Below are positions 19,595 to 27,753 of a stretch of DNA of 64,000 bases, one piece after another. The first letter of the stretch is position 1. Each line of letters starts with the position of its first letter. The notes under the pieces are model-generated. The model searched no databases, was not told where the DNA came from, and saw nothing but the letters and a program-made list of their open reading frames with translations. A program made the position numbers and the translations under genes. This DNA comes from JAFMJV01 sp963814315 (GTDB lineage: Bacteria; Chloroflexota; Limnocylindria; Limnocylindrales; CSP1-4), in contig CAWFCG010000003.1 in NCBI GenBank assembly GCA_963814315.1, positions 558,001 through 622,000 on the forward strand, read 5' to 3'.

Positions 19595-20533
19595 ATGGCA
19601 GTGGAGTCTGGAGGCCGTGGCATCGCCGTCGCCTGCACGACCGAGCAGACCCAGCTCGGCGAGGGGGTCCGCTGGGACGAGCGCCGCTCCGAGCTGCTGC
19701 GCGTGGACATCCTGGCCGGACGGGTCTACCGCGACCGGGTCAGCGACGACGGCTCGCTGGTCGCCATCCGCACGTACGAGCTGCCCTGGCCCGTCGGCAT
19801 GATCGCGCCCATCGAGGGCGATGACGGCTGGCTGCTCGGCGCTGGGCGTGGCCTCGTGCACCTCGCGCCCGACGGCGACCATCGGATGCTGGCCGACATC
19901 TCGGCGCCGGAGACCCGGATGAACGACGGTGCCTGCGATCCGCAGGGCCGATTCTGGGGCGGGAGCCTGGCGGACGACCACCACGAGGGGGGCGGCGCCC
20001 TATATCGGCTGGAGCGCTCCGGGCGGACCGAGCAAGTGCTCGACGGCCTGACCATCCCCAATGGTGTGGGCTGGAGCCCGGACGGCCGCACGATGTACCT
20101 GGTCGACAGCGGCCCGCGCGTCGTCCATGCGTTCGCGTTCGACCCGGAGGATGGGGCCATCAGCGAGGGACGGATCCTCGCGACCGCGCTCGAGGACGTG
20201 GGCGTACCGGACGGCCTGACGGTGGATGCCAGCGGCGATCTCTGGGTGGCGATCTATGGCGGCGGGCAGGTTCGGCGCTTCGCCCCCGACGGGACCTTGC
20301 TCGAGGTGCTCACCGTCCCCGCGCAGCAGAGCACCTGCTGCGCCTTCGCCGGCCCGGGACTCAATCGCCTGTACGTCACGACCGCCACCGAGGGCTGGAC
20401 CGCCGAACAGCGGCTGGCCGAGCCCGCCGCAGGCCTGGTCTACCGGCTCGATACCGATGCCACAGGCCGACCGGCCGCTCCCTTCCGCCCTGACCCGACA
20501 TGGTGGGCTGCGCTCGACCAGGGTCGGCCTTGA
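19595..20533 (+). CDS. Gluconolactonase / SMP-30 (regucalcin-like) lactonase
   Basis: A six-bladed propeller lactonase of 312 residues. Metal-site residues of the SMP-30 family are visible: Glu in QLGEGVRWDE, Asn in RMNDGACDPQGRFWGGS, Asn in LTIPNGVGWSPD and Asp in GVPDGLTVDASGDLWVA. It would hydrolyse glucono-lactone made by the dehydrogenase encoded just upstream to gluconate, entering a non- or semi-phosphorylative Entner-Doudoroff route. No signal peptide is present. It is probably the last gene of the operon that begins at 8206. Confidence 0.9.
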   Translation: MAVESGGRGIAVACTTEQTQLGEGVRWDERRSELLRVDILAGRVYRDRVSDDGSLVAIRTYELPWPVGMIAPIEGDDGWLLGAGRGLVHLAPDGDHRMLADISAPETRMNDGACDPQGRFWGGSLADDHHEGGGALYRLERSGRTEQVLDGLTIPNGVGWSPDGRTMYLVDSGPRVVHAFAFDPEDGAISEGRILATALEDVGVPDGLTVDASGDLWVAIYGGGQVRRFAPDGTLLEVLTVPAQQSTCCAFAGPGLNRLYVTTATEGWTAEQRLAEPAAGLVYRLDTDATGRPAAPFRPDPTWWAALDQGRP

Positions 20534-20672
20534 GCCGCCCGAAACCCTTCACGCCGGTCGACGACTAGACCTTCCTCTCTGCCATGGCGGTGCAGCTCCG
20601 CGGCGCTATGGGCTCCGTCGGCCATCGACTCCCTTGAGGCGGCCGCTCGGCCCGTCGCTGGCGCGCTGTGGC

Positions 20673-21005
20673 TCAACCGTCCGCCTTGGTCCGGCGCCAT
20701 GGCAGGACCCCGTCGAGCTCGACCTCCAGGGAGAAGCTCAGAAGGATCCGAACAAGCACGATGATGCCCAACGTGAGCGCGCTCTCGACGGTCGGTGTGA
20801 TGGTGATCGTCTGGACGATGTCCGCGATGATGAGGATCTCGAGACCCAGCAGGATCGAGCGCCCGATCTGTAGGCGCACCCGCTCGTAGACGGCCAGACG
20901 CTGGCCACGCCAGACCGCCAGGCACGCATGGAGCAGGGCCCACAGCGAACCGAGCACGAGCACGGCGACCCCGGCCAGCTCGAAGCTCTGGACGACCGCC
21001 TCCAT
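20673..21005 (-). CDS. DUF1622 family membrane protein
   Basis: A 110-residue protein with three hydrophobic segments: VAVLVLGSLWALLHACLAV, the QIGRSILLGLEILIIADIV block, and LGIIVLVRILLSFSLEVELDG. The QxGRxILLGLExLIxADI block is the recognisable DUF1622 core. Function is unknown. ATG 21005 starts directly before the first helix; a GTG at 21080 would add a polar leader without family support. It converges with the lactonase gene, and the 139 bases between hold no evident gene. Confidence 0.75.
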   Translation of the reverse strand: MEAVVQSFELAGVAVLVLGSLWALLHACLAVWRGQRLAVYERVRLQIGRSILLGLEILIIADIVQTITITPTVESALTLGIIVLVRILLSFSLEVELDGVLPWRRTKADG

Positions 21006-21220
21006 CACACTCGTGAAGCCCACGAACCGCGCTCCTCCCGACCGGCTGCGCCGAGCTGCCGGACGGTGGAGCTGCGCCACTCGCCGGGACGGCAGTCGCC
21101 ATTATGGCTGCTCCCCAACCTGTAGTTGGCGCGTGGGGCCGGGCCGAGAGATCCTGGCTCCGAGCAGCGCGTGGGCGCGCGCCCGTCCACCCAAGCCGGC
21201 TGTCCGCGTATCATCGGCTG

Positions 21221-21463
21221 GTGTTCGACCAGCCTCCCGACGTCATCGACTACGCGAGGGCCAGAGCTACGCGACTGCGGCAGAAGGCCGACCCGGCCGG
21301 CATCGAGGTCCGGGCATCGGGACCATCGTTCGCCCTCTATGGCCCTGACCGCGGTCTATACCTCTACCCACGCGGATCGGGTCAGGCCATCCGGTGGCTC
21401 ACGTATCAGGAGGCCAGCGAGGTCCTCGAACTGCACCTCGCGGCGCCATCGAGCCCCGAGTAG
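21221..21463 (+). CDS. Small hypothetical protein (80 aa), probably leaderless
   Basis: I do not recognise this protein. It begins MFDQPPDVIDYARARATR and contains GPSFALYGPDRGLYLYPRG and AIRWLTYQEASEVLELH, reading like a small soluble alpha/beta domain. The GTG at 21221 is chosen because TATCAT (21209-21214) lies six bases before it, the spacing of a leaderless transcript. The same arrangement precedes other genes in this window. The longer frame from 21104 is Arg/Pro-rich and unconvincing. Confidence 0.55.
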   Translation: MFDQPPDVIDYARARATRLRQKADPAGIEVRASGPSFALYGPDRGLYLYPRGSGQAIRWLTYQEASEVLELHLAAPSSPE

Positions 21464-21483
21464 CCGGTTCAAACGAGGGGTCG

Positions 21484-22210
21484 TCAGGTACCTCCTGACC
21501 TCGTCGCGATGTCGCCGATGATCGCCGCGGTCTCGGCGGGGCGCGACCACATCGGCCAGTGGCTTGTCGGCAGGTCGATCCAAGTCACATCGCGCAGCTC
21601 GGGGATACCGGCGAGGTTCGCCCATTCGGGGTGCTCCCTCGCGTACGTCTGGTAGTCGTCGGATGAGTATCCGGTTGCGATGATCGTGGAGGGGATGTCC
21701 CTGCGGGCGTCGTTCGTGAACTCGTGCCCCTCGCGCAGGAGTGCGGCCGGCTCGGGAACCGCCCGCTCGCGGAACGTCTCGAGTTGCGGCTCACTCAGCC
21801 CGTCGAGGTTCTCCTCCGCCTTGAGCGCCTCCCAGTCGAAGGGTCTCTCGCTGCCCTCGAACTCCGGGTCCAGCGCCCCCTTGCCTGGAGCCGTATCGAC
21901 GTAGACCATGGCGGCGAGCCGCTCCGGGATGACGTCGCTCGCAGCGTAGCCGGAGAAGCCAGCGGCACTGTGCACGACGAGCACGACCGCCGCGGCGGTC
22001 GACTCGACGGCGTTGACGATGACGCCGACATGGTCCTGGAGCGTCACCCTGGACCGGTCGGCGCCCGCCGATTCGAGCCCGGGCAACGTCAGCGCTGTGA
22101 CGTCGTAGCCGTCGGCGCGGAGTAGCCTGGCGACGTCGTCCCAGGCCCGTGCGCCGAGCCAGAACCCGGGGACGAGGATGATCGGTGCGCTCTTCCTGTG
22201 CGCGCTTCAT
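21484..22210 (-). CDS. Alpha/beta hydrolase, one-base frame break near the N-terminus (about 22183)
   Basis: Esterase-like alpha/beta hydrolase of about 240 residues. Family features: IILVPGFWLGARAWDDVARLL near the start, ALTLPGLESA, the nucleophile elbow VVHSAAGF (Ser in VHSAAG) and the late His in TSHWPMWSRP. The conserved N-terminus has no in-frame start. An ATG at 22210, five bases after the vapC stop, reads MKRAQEERT and then needs loss of one G at 22183 to continue into IILVPGFW. I therefore annotate a single gene with an indel. The order vapB-vapC-hydrolase on one strand suggests a shared transcript. Substrate unknown. Confidence 0.75.
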
Positions 22211-22215
22211 GTGCG

Positions 22216-22611
22216 CTATTGGTCTGCGTGGACGGTTCGTACGTCGTAGTCGGCCAGCGCCGGGTCGACCGTGACGATAGTGAGCTCATCGAGCTGGGCT
22301 TGGGCGACCAGCAGTCGGTCGAAGGGATCCCGGTGATGAGGTGGCAACGTCGTAGTGCGCAGCACGTGCGCATGCGATATCGCGAGGCCGACGATGCTGA
22401 GCCGTCTCATGCGGTCCGGCACGTAGTCCTCGGGTGGCGCAGGAAGCGGGAGCCTGCCTACTGCCCACTTGATGGCGATCTCCCATGAACTCGCAGCAGA
22501 AAGCAGGAGCGTGGTGCGGCCATCACGCAACTGCACCAGGAGCTCGGGACGGATGCGCTCAGGAGAGCCCAGGAGCCAAAGGAAGACGTGCGTATCGAGC
22601 AGATAGGTCAC
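22216..22611 (-). CDS. vapC: VapC-type PIN-domain toxin ribonuclease
   Basis: A 131-residue PIN domain. Acidic active-site residues are in place: Asp in YLLDTHVFLW, Glu in AASSWEIAIKWAVGRL, Asp in HHRDPFDRLLVAQA and a late Asp in VTVDPALADYDV. PIN toxins cleave RNA and are inhibited by the cognate antitoxin. GTG at 22611 overlaps the stop of the antitoxin gene (GTGA), the usual coupled arrangement. The WEIAIK plus DPFDRLL pattern is typical of the subgroup paired with Phd/YefM-like antitoxins. Confidence 0.93.
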   Translation of the reverse strand: MTYLLDTHVFLWLLGSPERIRPELLVQLRDGRTTLLLSAASSWEIAIKWAVGRLPLPAPPEDYVPDRMRRLSIVGLAISHAHVLRTTTLPPHHRDPFDRLLVAQAQLDELTIVTVDPALADYDVRTVHADQ

Positions 22612-22838
22612 CGCTCGAACTGGTCGATCAGGTCCGGCTCCAGCGGCTCGTCGAAGCCTGCTGGCACGTCGAGGAGACCGCGGTCCAGACCGACCTCTCG
22701 CAGCGCCGGGGGTCCCACCGGTACGAGGCGGGCGGCCGGGCGGCCGCTACTGGTGATGACGATCTCTTCACCTTCCGCGACGCGACGGAGCAGCCGCGAG
22801 AGGTGCGTCTTGGCTTCATGTACACCGACCTCGACCAT
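22608..22838 (-). CDS. vapB: VapB-type antitoxin, Phd/YefM family
   Basis: A 76-residue antitoxin starting MVEVGVHEAKTHLSRLLRRV, followed by GEEIVITSSGRPAARLVPV, the Phd/YefM DNA-binding fold. The acidic tail ends DLIDQFER and would wrap the toxin. ATG 22838 lies six bases after the -10 TATCGT of the promoter, so the mRNA is probably leaderless. The paired direct repeats over the -35 are the likely autoregulatory operator. Confidence 0.92.
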   Translation of the reverse strand: MVEVGVHEAKTHLSRLLRRVAEGEEIVITSSGRPAARLVPVGPPALREVGLDRGLLDVPAGFDEPLEPDLIDQFER

Positions 22839-22844
22839 GGCTGA

Positions 22845-22887
22845 ACGATAGACGTGCACTGAGACTTAGTCAAGGAACTTAGTCAAG
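22845..22887 (-). promoter_or_regulatory. vapBC promoter with duplicated 11-bp operator
   Basis: On the minus strand -35 TTGACT (22868-22873) and -10 TATCGT (22845-22850) are 17 bases apart, and the antitoxin ATG follows six bases later. The -35 lies in one copy of an exact 11-base direct repeat, CTTGACTAAGT (22864-22874). A second copy lies at 22877-22887, with a two-base spacer and a 13-base period. This fits cooperative binding by the antitoxin complex. Confidence 0.7.
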
Positions 22888-22888
22888 T

Positions 22889-23453
22889 ATGCGAGCGTCG
22901 AGGTCGCGCTAAAAAACGTCTCGGTTGACGGCTTCATCGAGACCATCGACTACAGCCTGGATTGGTCGATCGTCGACGATGAGCTGCACACGAGGTTCAA
23001 CGACCACATGAGGCCGCTCGATGCGTCTCTGTATGGGCGGCGGCTATATGAGCTGATGGCGTCACACTGGCCAACGGCCGAGTCCGACCCCGCCGCGACC
23101 GAGCCGGAGCGCGAACTCGCCCGCATCTGGAACGCGACGCCGAAGATCGTCTTCTCCACCACGCTTCGTTCGGTCGGACCGGGCTGCCGGCTCGTGTCGG
23201 GCGATGTGGGCGATCGCCTTGCCGAGATCCGCTCCGAGTTCGACGGCGACTTCGAGGTGGGGGTCCGACGCTGGCCTCGGCGTTCATCGAACGCGGACTG
23301 ATGGACGAGTACGGGCTCGTCGTGCATCCGGTCGTTCTCGGCGCCGGCACACCCCTCTTCCCGGCCTTGAGGGAACGCCTCGGCCTGCGGCTGCGCGAGA
23401 CACATACCTTCGCGTCCGGTGTCGTGTATCTCGGGTACGAGACGATCCGGTGA
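22889..23453 (+). pseudogene. RibD C-terminal/dihydrofolate-reductase-like protein, frame broken
   Basis: A RibD_C family reductase reads VSVDGFIETIDYSLDWSI, then YGRRLYELMASHWPT and KIVFSTTLRSV, up to about 23260. The frame then leaves the family, but the next frame continues exactly as expected (GPTLASAFIERGLMDEYG, VVLGAGTPLFPAL, GVVYLGYETIR) to a TGA at 23453. Adding one G to the five-G run at 23259-23263 restores the GGPTLA motif, so this may be a homopolymer error. The 5' end also lacks a usable in-frame start: the ATG at 22889 is out of frame and runs into TAA. I keep it as a broken gene. It abuts the vapBC operator repeats. Confidence 0.65.
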
Positions 23454-23496
23454 CCGCGGTAACGCCCACGGGCCCGGCCGTCGGTGTGAGGAGCAC

Positions 23497-23691
23497 ATGA
23501 CGACCTTGCGCATGGACAACGTCCTCGTCGTCGAGGACCTCGAGGCGGCGATCGCGTTCTTCGCGGAGCTCGGCCTGGACCCGGTCATCTTCCCCAGCCA
23601 CCACGGCGGGTTCCTCGGCGGTGAGTACGGGCAGACCGGAGACCCCGAGGCCTTCGCGGCGGCGCTGCGACACGTCTTTGCCGGTGCCTGA
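23497..23691 (+). pseudogene. Chimeric remnant: start of a VOC/glyoxalase protein joined to the end of an alpha/beta hydrolase
   Basis: An open 64-codon frame that looks like a deletion scar. Its first ~28 residues (MTTLRMDNVLVVEDLEAAI, then AFFAELGL) are the standard start of a VOC-superfamily protein. From DPVIFPSHHGGFLGGEYGQ to ALRHVFAGA it matches the closing segment of hydrolases of the SHHGGF type, including the terminal catalytic His. Neither domain could fold alone. The frame stayed open by chance across the junction. Confidence 0.6.
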
Positions 23692-23692
23692 T

Positions 23693-23926
23693 TTGCCCAT
23701 GCTCTCCACGCACCTGACCTTCGAGCAGATCGGCGACCGTCTGCACGTGTCGCGCACCACCGTGAAGACGCAAGCAGTCGCGATCTACGGGAAGCTGGGC
23801 GCGTCGAGCCGCGGCGAGGCGATGGACCGGGCCGTCCAGATCGGCCTGCTCGAGCCGTTCCCCGGCCTTCGGCTGACGGGGAGTTCGATGGCAGACGGAT
23901 CACGGCGACACGAGTGGCCTCCGTGA
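23693..23926 (+). pseudogene. C-terminal LuxR-type HTH fragment
   Basis: The frame from about 23693 encodes THLTFEQIGDRLHVSRTTVK, then IYGKLGASSRGEAMDRAVQ and GLLEPFPGL, a complete GerE/LuxR DNA-binding domain as found at the end of large LuxR regulators. Nothing of the sensor or ATPase part is left; the frame begins two bases after the chimeric ORF stop. There is no ribosome-binding site. It is probably the tail of a deleted regulator, though a stand-alone HTH cannot be fully excluded. Confidence 0.6.
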
Positions 23927-24409
23927 CCGAAGTGACCTGCCAGAGGGGCACCCACGTGACGACGGCGGTCGCCCTCATTCGTTAGGGCGCCAACCGACCA
24001 CGTCATCACCTTCGGTGACATTACTTCCGCTCCACAGCCGAGCGTGTAACGTTCAGCCCATACCAAGGCCCATCGCATGAGACTCGGTGCGCTGTCCGTC
24101 ACGCTGGCTTGCGCCCTGCCAGGTGTCTTGTCGGGACCGAGGTAAGCAGGGACGCTCTCCGGTAGGTGTCCACTCGGCTGCGGATCGCTCGGCGACGGTC
24201 GAGCGATCCTGGAACCTGGCACCATCGCGGGGTACCGGGCCCCGTGCCTCAAGCACCGTCTTCATCCCAACCCTGACCAGGGCGAGCCCGAGGACGCGGT
24301 CGAGGTCGACCGTCCAGCGAGCCCTTGCGAGACGTCGCGGATCGTCGCGTACGCTGGTCGTGAGACATCGCGTCTGCTAGGCTCGCGGCCCCCACGAGAA
24401 GGAGCCTCT
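23927..24409. other. 483-base stretch without an intact gene
   Basis: No convincing gene. On the minus strand around 24242-24319 a short frame reads LDRVLGLALVRVGMKTVLE, which vaguely resembles the end of LysE/RhtB exporters and may be another remnant. GAGAAGGAGCC just before 24410 is the ribosome-binding site of the next gene. Confidence 0.4.
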
Positions 24410-24784
24410 ATGAGGATCGCAGTCACGCTTCCTGCCGCCGATCTGGACCGGGCCAAGGCCTGGTACTCGCAGGTCCTCGGCCTCGAGCCGGTCGAGATCG
24501 AACCCATGGGCGAGGTCTGGTACGAGATCGGCGGGTCCCGCTTCATGGTCTACGCCTCGCAGTTCGCCGGCACCAACCAGGCCACCGCGGCCGGGCTCAT
24601 GGTCGACGACTTCGCGGCCACCTCGGCTGAGCTGCGGGCCCGCGGCGCGATCTTCGAGGATTACGACTTCGGAGAGGACTTCCACACGGTCGACGGCATC
24701 ATGACGCTGCCCAACGGCCGGAAGGGCGCCTGGTTCAGGGACTCGGAAGGGAACATCCTCGGCCTCTCGGAAGCCGGCGGCTGA
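24410..24784 (+). CDS. VOC-superfamily (glyoxalase/bleomycin-resistance-like) protein
   Basis: A complete 124-residue VOC protein with two beta-alpha-beta-beta-beta halves: MRIAVTLPAADLDRAKAWYS and VLGLEP in the first, GLMVDDFAATSAELRARGA and the closing WFRDSEGNILGLSEAG in the second. Such proteins bind metal and range from isomerases to resistance proteins; the substrate is not evident. The ATG has GAGAAGGAGCC upstream. A perfect 7-bp inverted repeat with a 2-base centre (24808-24823) lies 24 bases after the stop and may help termination. Confidence 0.85.
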   Translation: MRIAVTLPAADLDRAKAWYSQVLGLEPVEIEPMGEVWYEIGGSRFMVYASQFAGTNQATAAGLMVDDFAATSAELRARGAIFEDYDFGEDFHTVDGIMTLPNGRKGAWFRDSEGNILGLSEAGG

Positions 24785-24825
24785 ACTCCGACCGGCCCAC
24801 CGCGCCTCGGATCGCACGATCCGGA

Positions 24826-24999
24826 CAGGTCGCGCCAGGCTCGTACGAGTGCATCCTGGACGGCCTCCCGCGCGAGGTCACCGTCGCGGAGGATGAGACG
24901 GGCGATCGCGTCCAGCCGCGAGGCGGACCCGTGGGCAAGCACGGCGAAGGCGTCATGATCGCCCTTGCCTGCGCGCTCGACGAGATCTCGCTGGTCCAC
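24826..24999 (-). pseudogene. N-terminal fragment of an ECF RNA polymerase sigma factor
   Basis: Minus-strand GTG 24999 opens MDQRDLVERAGKGDHDAFAV, then LDAIARLILRDGDLAREAV and DALVRAWRDL, a typical sigma-70 region 2 of an ECF factor. Similarity stops at about 24826; regions 2.4 and 4 are absent and the frame continues as antisense of the VOC gene. The break coincides with a 16-base palindrome at 24808-24823. I interpret it as a 3'-truncated gene. Confidence 0.6.
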
Positions 25000-25302
25000 G
25001 TCCGCCTCGGTTGCTGCGCGGCCTGGATGGCTGCGCTATAAGGTACGGCGTCGGCGGCACCCGAATCGGTTCCCGTATCCCCTGAGGCCAGTTGACCGAG
25101 TGCCCGGTCGTCGACGAGGAGGTTGCTCTGTCGGCGACGGGCATCGCACCGGCCACGTGCCGGTCGAGTGGGCCGATTCTGGTCCCTTCGGCCCTGTCGC
25201 GCGTTCGCCGCACCGGGCACGCTTCGGGTCGAACGGTCCCGCCCGCCGTACTTGCGCTTGCTCCAGCCCGGGCATGATCGGGTCGTAGCCTTCGAGGTCA
25301 TC
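25000..25302. other. 303-base stretch without a recognisable gene
   Basis: Neither strand gives a frame with family resemblance. The stretch probably carries the promoter of the hemerythrin-domain gene at 25303 and decayed sequence upstream of the sigma-factor fragment. Confidence 0.4.
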
Positions 25303-25791
25303 ATGACGACACTGCCAGAGACAGGCCACGAGCACCACGAGAAGATCCGCGTGCACGTCGATCGCCTGCCCGCACTCGCGGACATGCTGGAACTGCGGCC
25401 CGTGCCGCCAGAGTTCGGGCCCGCCTTCGCGAAGGAGTACGACTTCATGACGGGCACGTTGTGGCCGCATGTGGAGGTGGTGGAGAGCAGCATCTACCCG
25501 GAGTTGGAGCGGCTGCAGCAGAACCGCCACTCGATGGCACACCTGCGACGTGAGCACCAGGAAATGGCCGGCCTCATCGAGTCCATGGGTGGGTACCTTG
25601 AGCGGGCGGAAGCGGGTCGCCTCAATCCCACGGACGCGCTCGGCTTGCGCCGTCTCATCATCAACTTCTACGCGCTCATCAAGACGCACATCGGTGAGGA
25701 GGAAGAGTACCTGCGCGTGTTGCAGGGGAACCTCTCCGATGAGGAGCAGGCCGCGCTGCAGCGCGGTCTTGAGCACCCCTCCTCCGAATAG
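25303..25791 (+). CDS. Hemerythrin HHE cation-binding domain protein
   Basis: A 162-residue four-helix protein with regularly spaced His/Glu residues: EHHEKIRVHVDRLP near the start, LWPHVEVVESSIYPELE, LRREHQEMAGLIESMG and IKTHIGEEEEYLRVL. This H..HxxxE..H..HxxxE pattern is the hemerythrin/HHE diiron site, used for oxygen, NO or redox sensing and for iron handling. ATG 25303 follows TCGAGGTCATC; longer upstream frames are Arg/Pro-rich and not conserved in kind. No signal peptide, so cytoplasmic. The precise role is unknown. Confidence 0.8.
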   Translation: MTTLPETGHEHHEKIRVHVDRLPALADMLELRPVPPEFGPAFAKEYDFMTGTLWPHVEVVESSIYPELERLQQNRHSMAHLRREHQEMAGLIESMGGYLERAEAGRLNPTDALGLRRLIINFYALIKTHIGEEEEYLRVLQGNLSDEEQAALQRGLEHPSSE

Positions 25792-25844
25792 CCCTGCCGT
25801 CACCACCGGCGCGGCACACCAAGGCCCGATACGATTGGCAGGCA

Positions 25845-26033
25845 ATGGACGAACTCAGTGGCGGATCGGTCCCGATCGGCAGTATCAACCCGCGCGACTA
25901 TCGGTTCGTGATGTCGCTGGCCCGAAGACACAACGCCATCGTCTTCTGGCACCGTGATCGCAACGGAGTCGACTGGCAGCCGCTGCTGATGCCGCTCGAC
26001 GCTCGCGCCCGCGAGCGGCTACCAAAGGACTGA
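25845..26033 (+). CDS. Small hypothetical protein (62 aa)
   Basis: I do not recognise this protein. It reads MDELSGGSVPIGSINPRDYR, then FVMSLARRHNAIVFWHRDRNG and ends in an Arg-rich tail. TACGAT lies nine bases upstream of the ATG and could be a -10, or GGCAGG could be a weak ribosome-binding site. The coherent start and lack of a better frame on either strand support it modestly. Confidence 0.45.
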   Translation: MDELSGGSVPIGSINPRDYRFVMSLARRHNAIVFWHRDRNGVDWQPLLMPLDARARERLPKD

Positions 26034-26121
26034 GCGCGGCCCTGGGGATGCATCGGCCGTCAGGATGTCGCCGGCCGATGGAGGAATGTCGTCGTGGCGG
26101 GCAGATGCCCGCGCGGCGTGC

Positions 26122-26364
26122 CTACTTGTGGCCCTGCTCCTTGATCTGACGATCGACCTCGCTCTGGATCTCGCCTTGGCGACGGGCCTTGGCACGGCGG
26201 CCCAGCCAGAAGGCGATGACCACCGGCCACGCCCAGGCGGCCACGGCGCCGATGGCGAGCGGGGCGATGTAGTCCTGCCAACTGGGATTCTCAAGGTTCA
26301 TGAGGACCAGGATCACCAAAGTAACGATGGCGCCGACGGTGACGCCGATGGCACGCTGGATCAT
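26122..26364 (-). CDS. Small two-helix membrane protein (80 aa)
   Basis: Begins MIQRAIGVTVGAIVTLVILVL, a first transmembrane helix, followed by a short loop (NLENPSWQDYI). A second helix is rich in Ala/Trp (PLAIGAVAAWAWPVVIAFWLG), then a charged tail (GRRAKARRQGEIQSEVDRQI). ATG 26364 has TGGAGGAACGACACAC upstream. The longer frame to 26838 would overlap galK antisense and is not used. Function unknown. Confidence 0.65.
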   Translation of the reverse strand: MIQRAIGVTVGAIVTLVILVLMNLENPSWQDYIAPLAIGAVAAWAWPVVIAFWLGRRAKARRQGEIQSEVDRQIKEQGHK

Positions 26365-26541
26365 GTGTGTCGTTCCTCCACGATGTCGGTTTCGCGCCTC
26401 TCGGCTCGTGGGCGCGGTGGCCCGCCCACATCGTAGCGCCCGTGGACGGTCGGTGGAGTGTCCGCGATGCGAGTGGCTCCGGATCGAGTGTCGCCCACTA
26501 CGGGGAAGCGCGGCTGATCGTTGGCCCCTACCATCAGCCCT

Positions 26542-27726
26542 GTGAGCACCAAGACCCCCTCCCCCAGGTCGCTCGAGAAGCGCCTCCTGGACGCCTTTCC
26601 AGAGGCCGCTGGCCGTGAAGACGAGGTCCTGATGGTGCGTGCACCCGGTCGGGTCAACCTCATCGGGGAGCACACCGACTACAACGGTGGCTTCGTCCTG
26701 CCCTTCGCCATCGATATGGACGTCCGCTTGGCCCTGCTTCCGAGTGCGCTGCCGCGCATCCGCATCCGGCGTGACGACGGCGGCGGAGATGCCACTATCA
26801 GCCTCGATCCGTTCCCGCTCAAGGGCGACGCCTGGCACGACTATGTCGCCGGCACGGCCTGGGCGATGGACCTACACGGTCAGCCCATCGGTGGCTTCGA
26901 TGGCCTCCTCGTAAGCACGTTGCCGATCGGCTCGGGCCTATCCTCGTCGGCGGCCCTCGAGGTGGTGACGGCGTGGGCGCTCTCAGGCCCCGCAGGCCCA
27001 TCGGCCGGACCGCTCCAGATCGCCCAGATCGCCCAATACGCGGAGAACCACCATGTCGGGGTGATGTGTGGGCTGATGGACCAGTTCGCCTCGGCCTGCG
27101 GCGTGGATGGCCATGCGCTCCTGTTCGACTGTCGCTCGACGGAATGGCAGCCGGTCCCGCTGCCCGACGACCTGGCGCTGGTGGTCATCCACAGTGGCGT
27201 CTCGCACGGTCATGCTGACAACGAGTACAACGCCCGTCGTGCCGCCTGCGAACGGGTGGTGGCCGCGGTGGCTGCTGACGATCCGTCGGTCACGCTGCTG
27301 CGAGACGTGGACATGGCGCGGCTGGATGCTTATCGCGACCGTATCGACGCGGTCGACTACCGGCGTGCGTACCACGTCATCACCGAGAACCAGCGTGTGC
27401 TCGATGCCGTCGATGCGTTCGGTGCGAGCGACCATGCCGCACTGGGTGCGCTGATGGCCGGCAGCCAGGCATCGATGCGGGACGACTACGCCATCACCTG
27501 TCCTGAGATCGACGCCTTGGTGGCGCTCGCGGTCGAGACGCCGGGTGTCGTGGGCTCGCGCATGACCGGCGGCGGGTTCGGTGGCTGCACCATCAGCCTG
27601 GTCCGGCCCGACGCCGTGGCGCCATTGCGGCAGCGCGTCGAGCGTGACTACCTCGCCCTCACCGGCTGCACGCCACGCTTCTGGACGGTCCGTGCGGTGG
27701 ACGGCGCCGGTTTCGTTTCGGCCTGA
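26542..27726 (+). CDS. galK: Galactokinase
   Basis: A GHMP-family kinase of about 394 residues that phosphorylates galactose to galactose 1-phosphate, the substrate of the GalT domain encoded at 31333. All three signatures are present: GRVNLIGEHTDYNGGFVLP, the ATP loop LPIGSGLSSSAALEV and MTGGGFGGCTISLV. GTG 26542 is preferred over TTG 26521: TACCAT (26529-26534) lies seven bases before it, suggesting a leaderless mRNA, and there is no ribosome-binding site. The gene converges with the sugar ABC permease genes and so has its own promoter. Confidence 0.95.
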   Translation: MSTKTPSPRSLEKRLLDAFPEAAGREDEVLMVRAPGRVNLIGEHTDYNGGFVLPFAIDMDVRLALLPSALPRIRIRRDDGGGDATISLDPFPLKGDAWHDYVAGTAWAMDLHGQPIGGFDGLLVSTLPIGSGLSSSAALEVVTAWALSGPAGPSAGPLQIAQIAQYAENHHVGVMCGLMDQFASACGVDGHALLFDCRSTEWQPVPLPDDLALVVIHSGVSHGHADNEYNARRAACERVVAAVAADDPSVTLLRDVDMARLDAYRDRIDAVDYRRAYHVITENQRVLDAVDAFGASDHAALGALMAGSQASMRDDYAITCPEIDALVALAVETPGVVGSRMTGGGFGGCTISLVRPDAVAPLRQRVERDYLALTGCTPRFWTVRAVDGAGFVSA

Positions 27727-27753
27727 CCTGGCTTCGGGGTCGAACCGGCAGAT

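Noticed and set aside
22170..22186. An ATC start for the hydrolase at 22182, analogous to the one proposed for GlgX
   Set aside because: AGGAAG lies upstream at about nine bases, but ATG 22210 plus a one-base indel gives a natural N-terminus directly after vapC, so an indel is simpler.
24808..24823. Perfect 16-base palindrome as an attachment or operator site
   Set aside because: It may just aid termination after the VOC gene or mark the sigma-factor truncation; no partner copy or integrase was seen.
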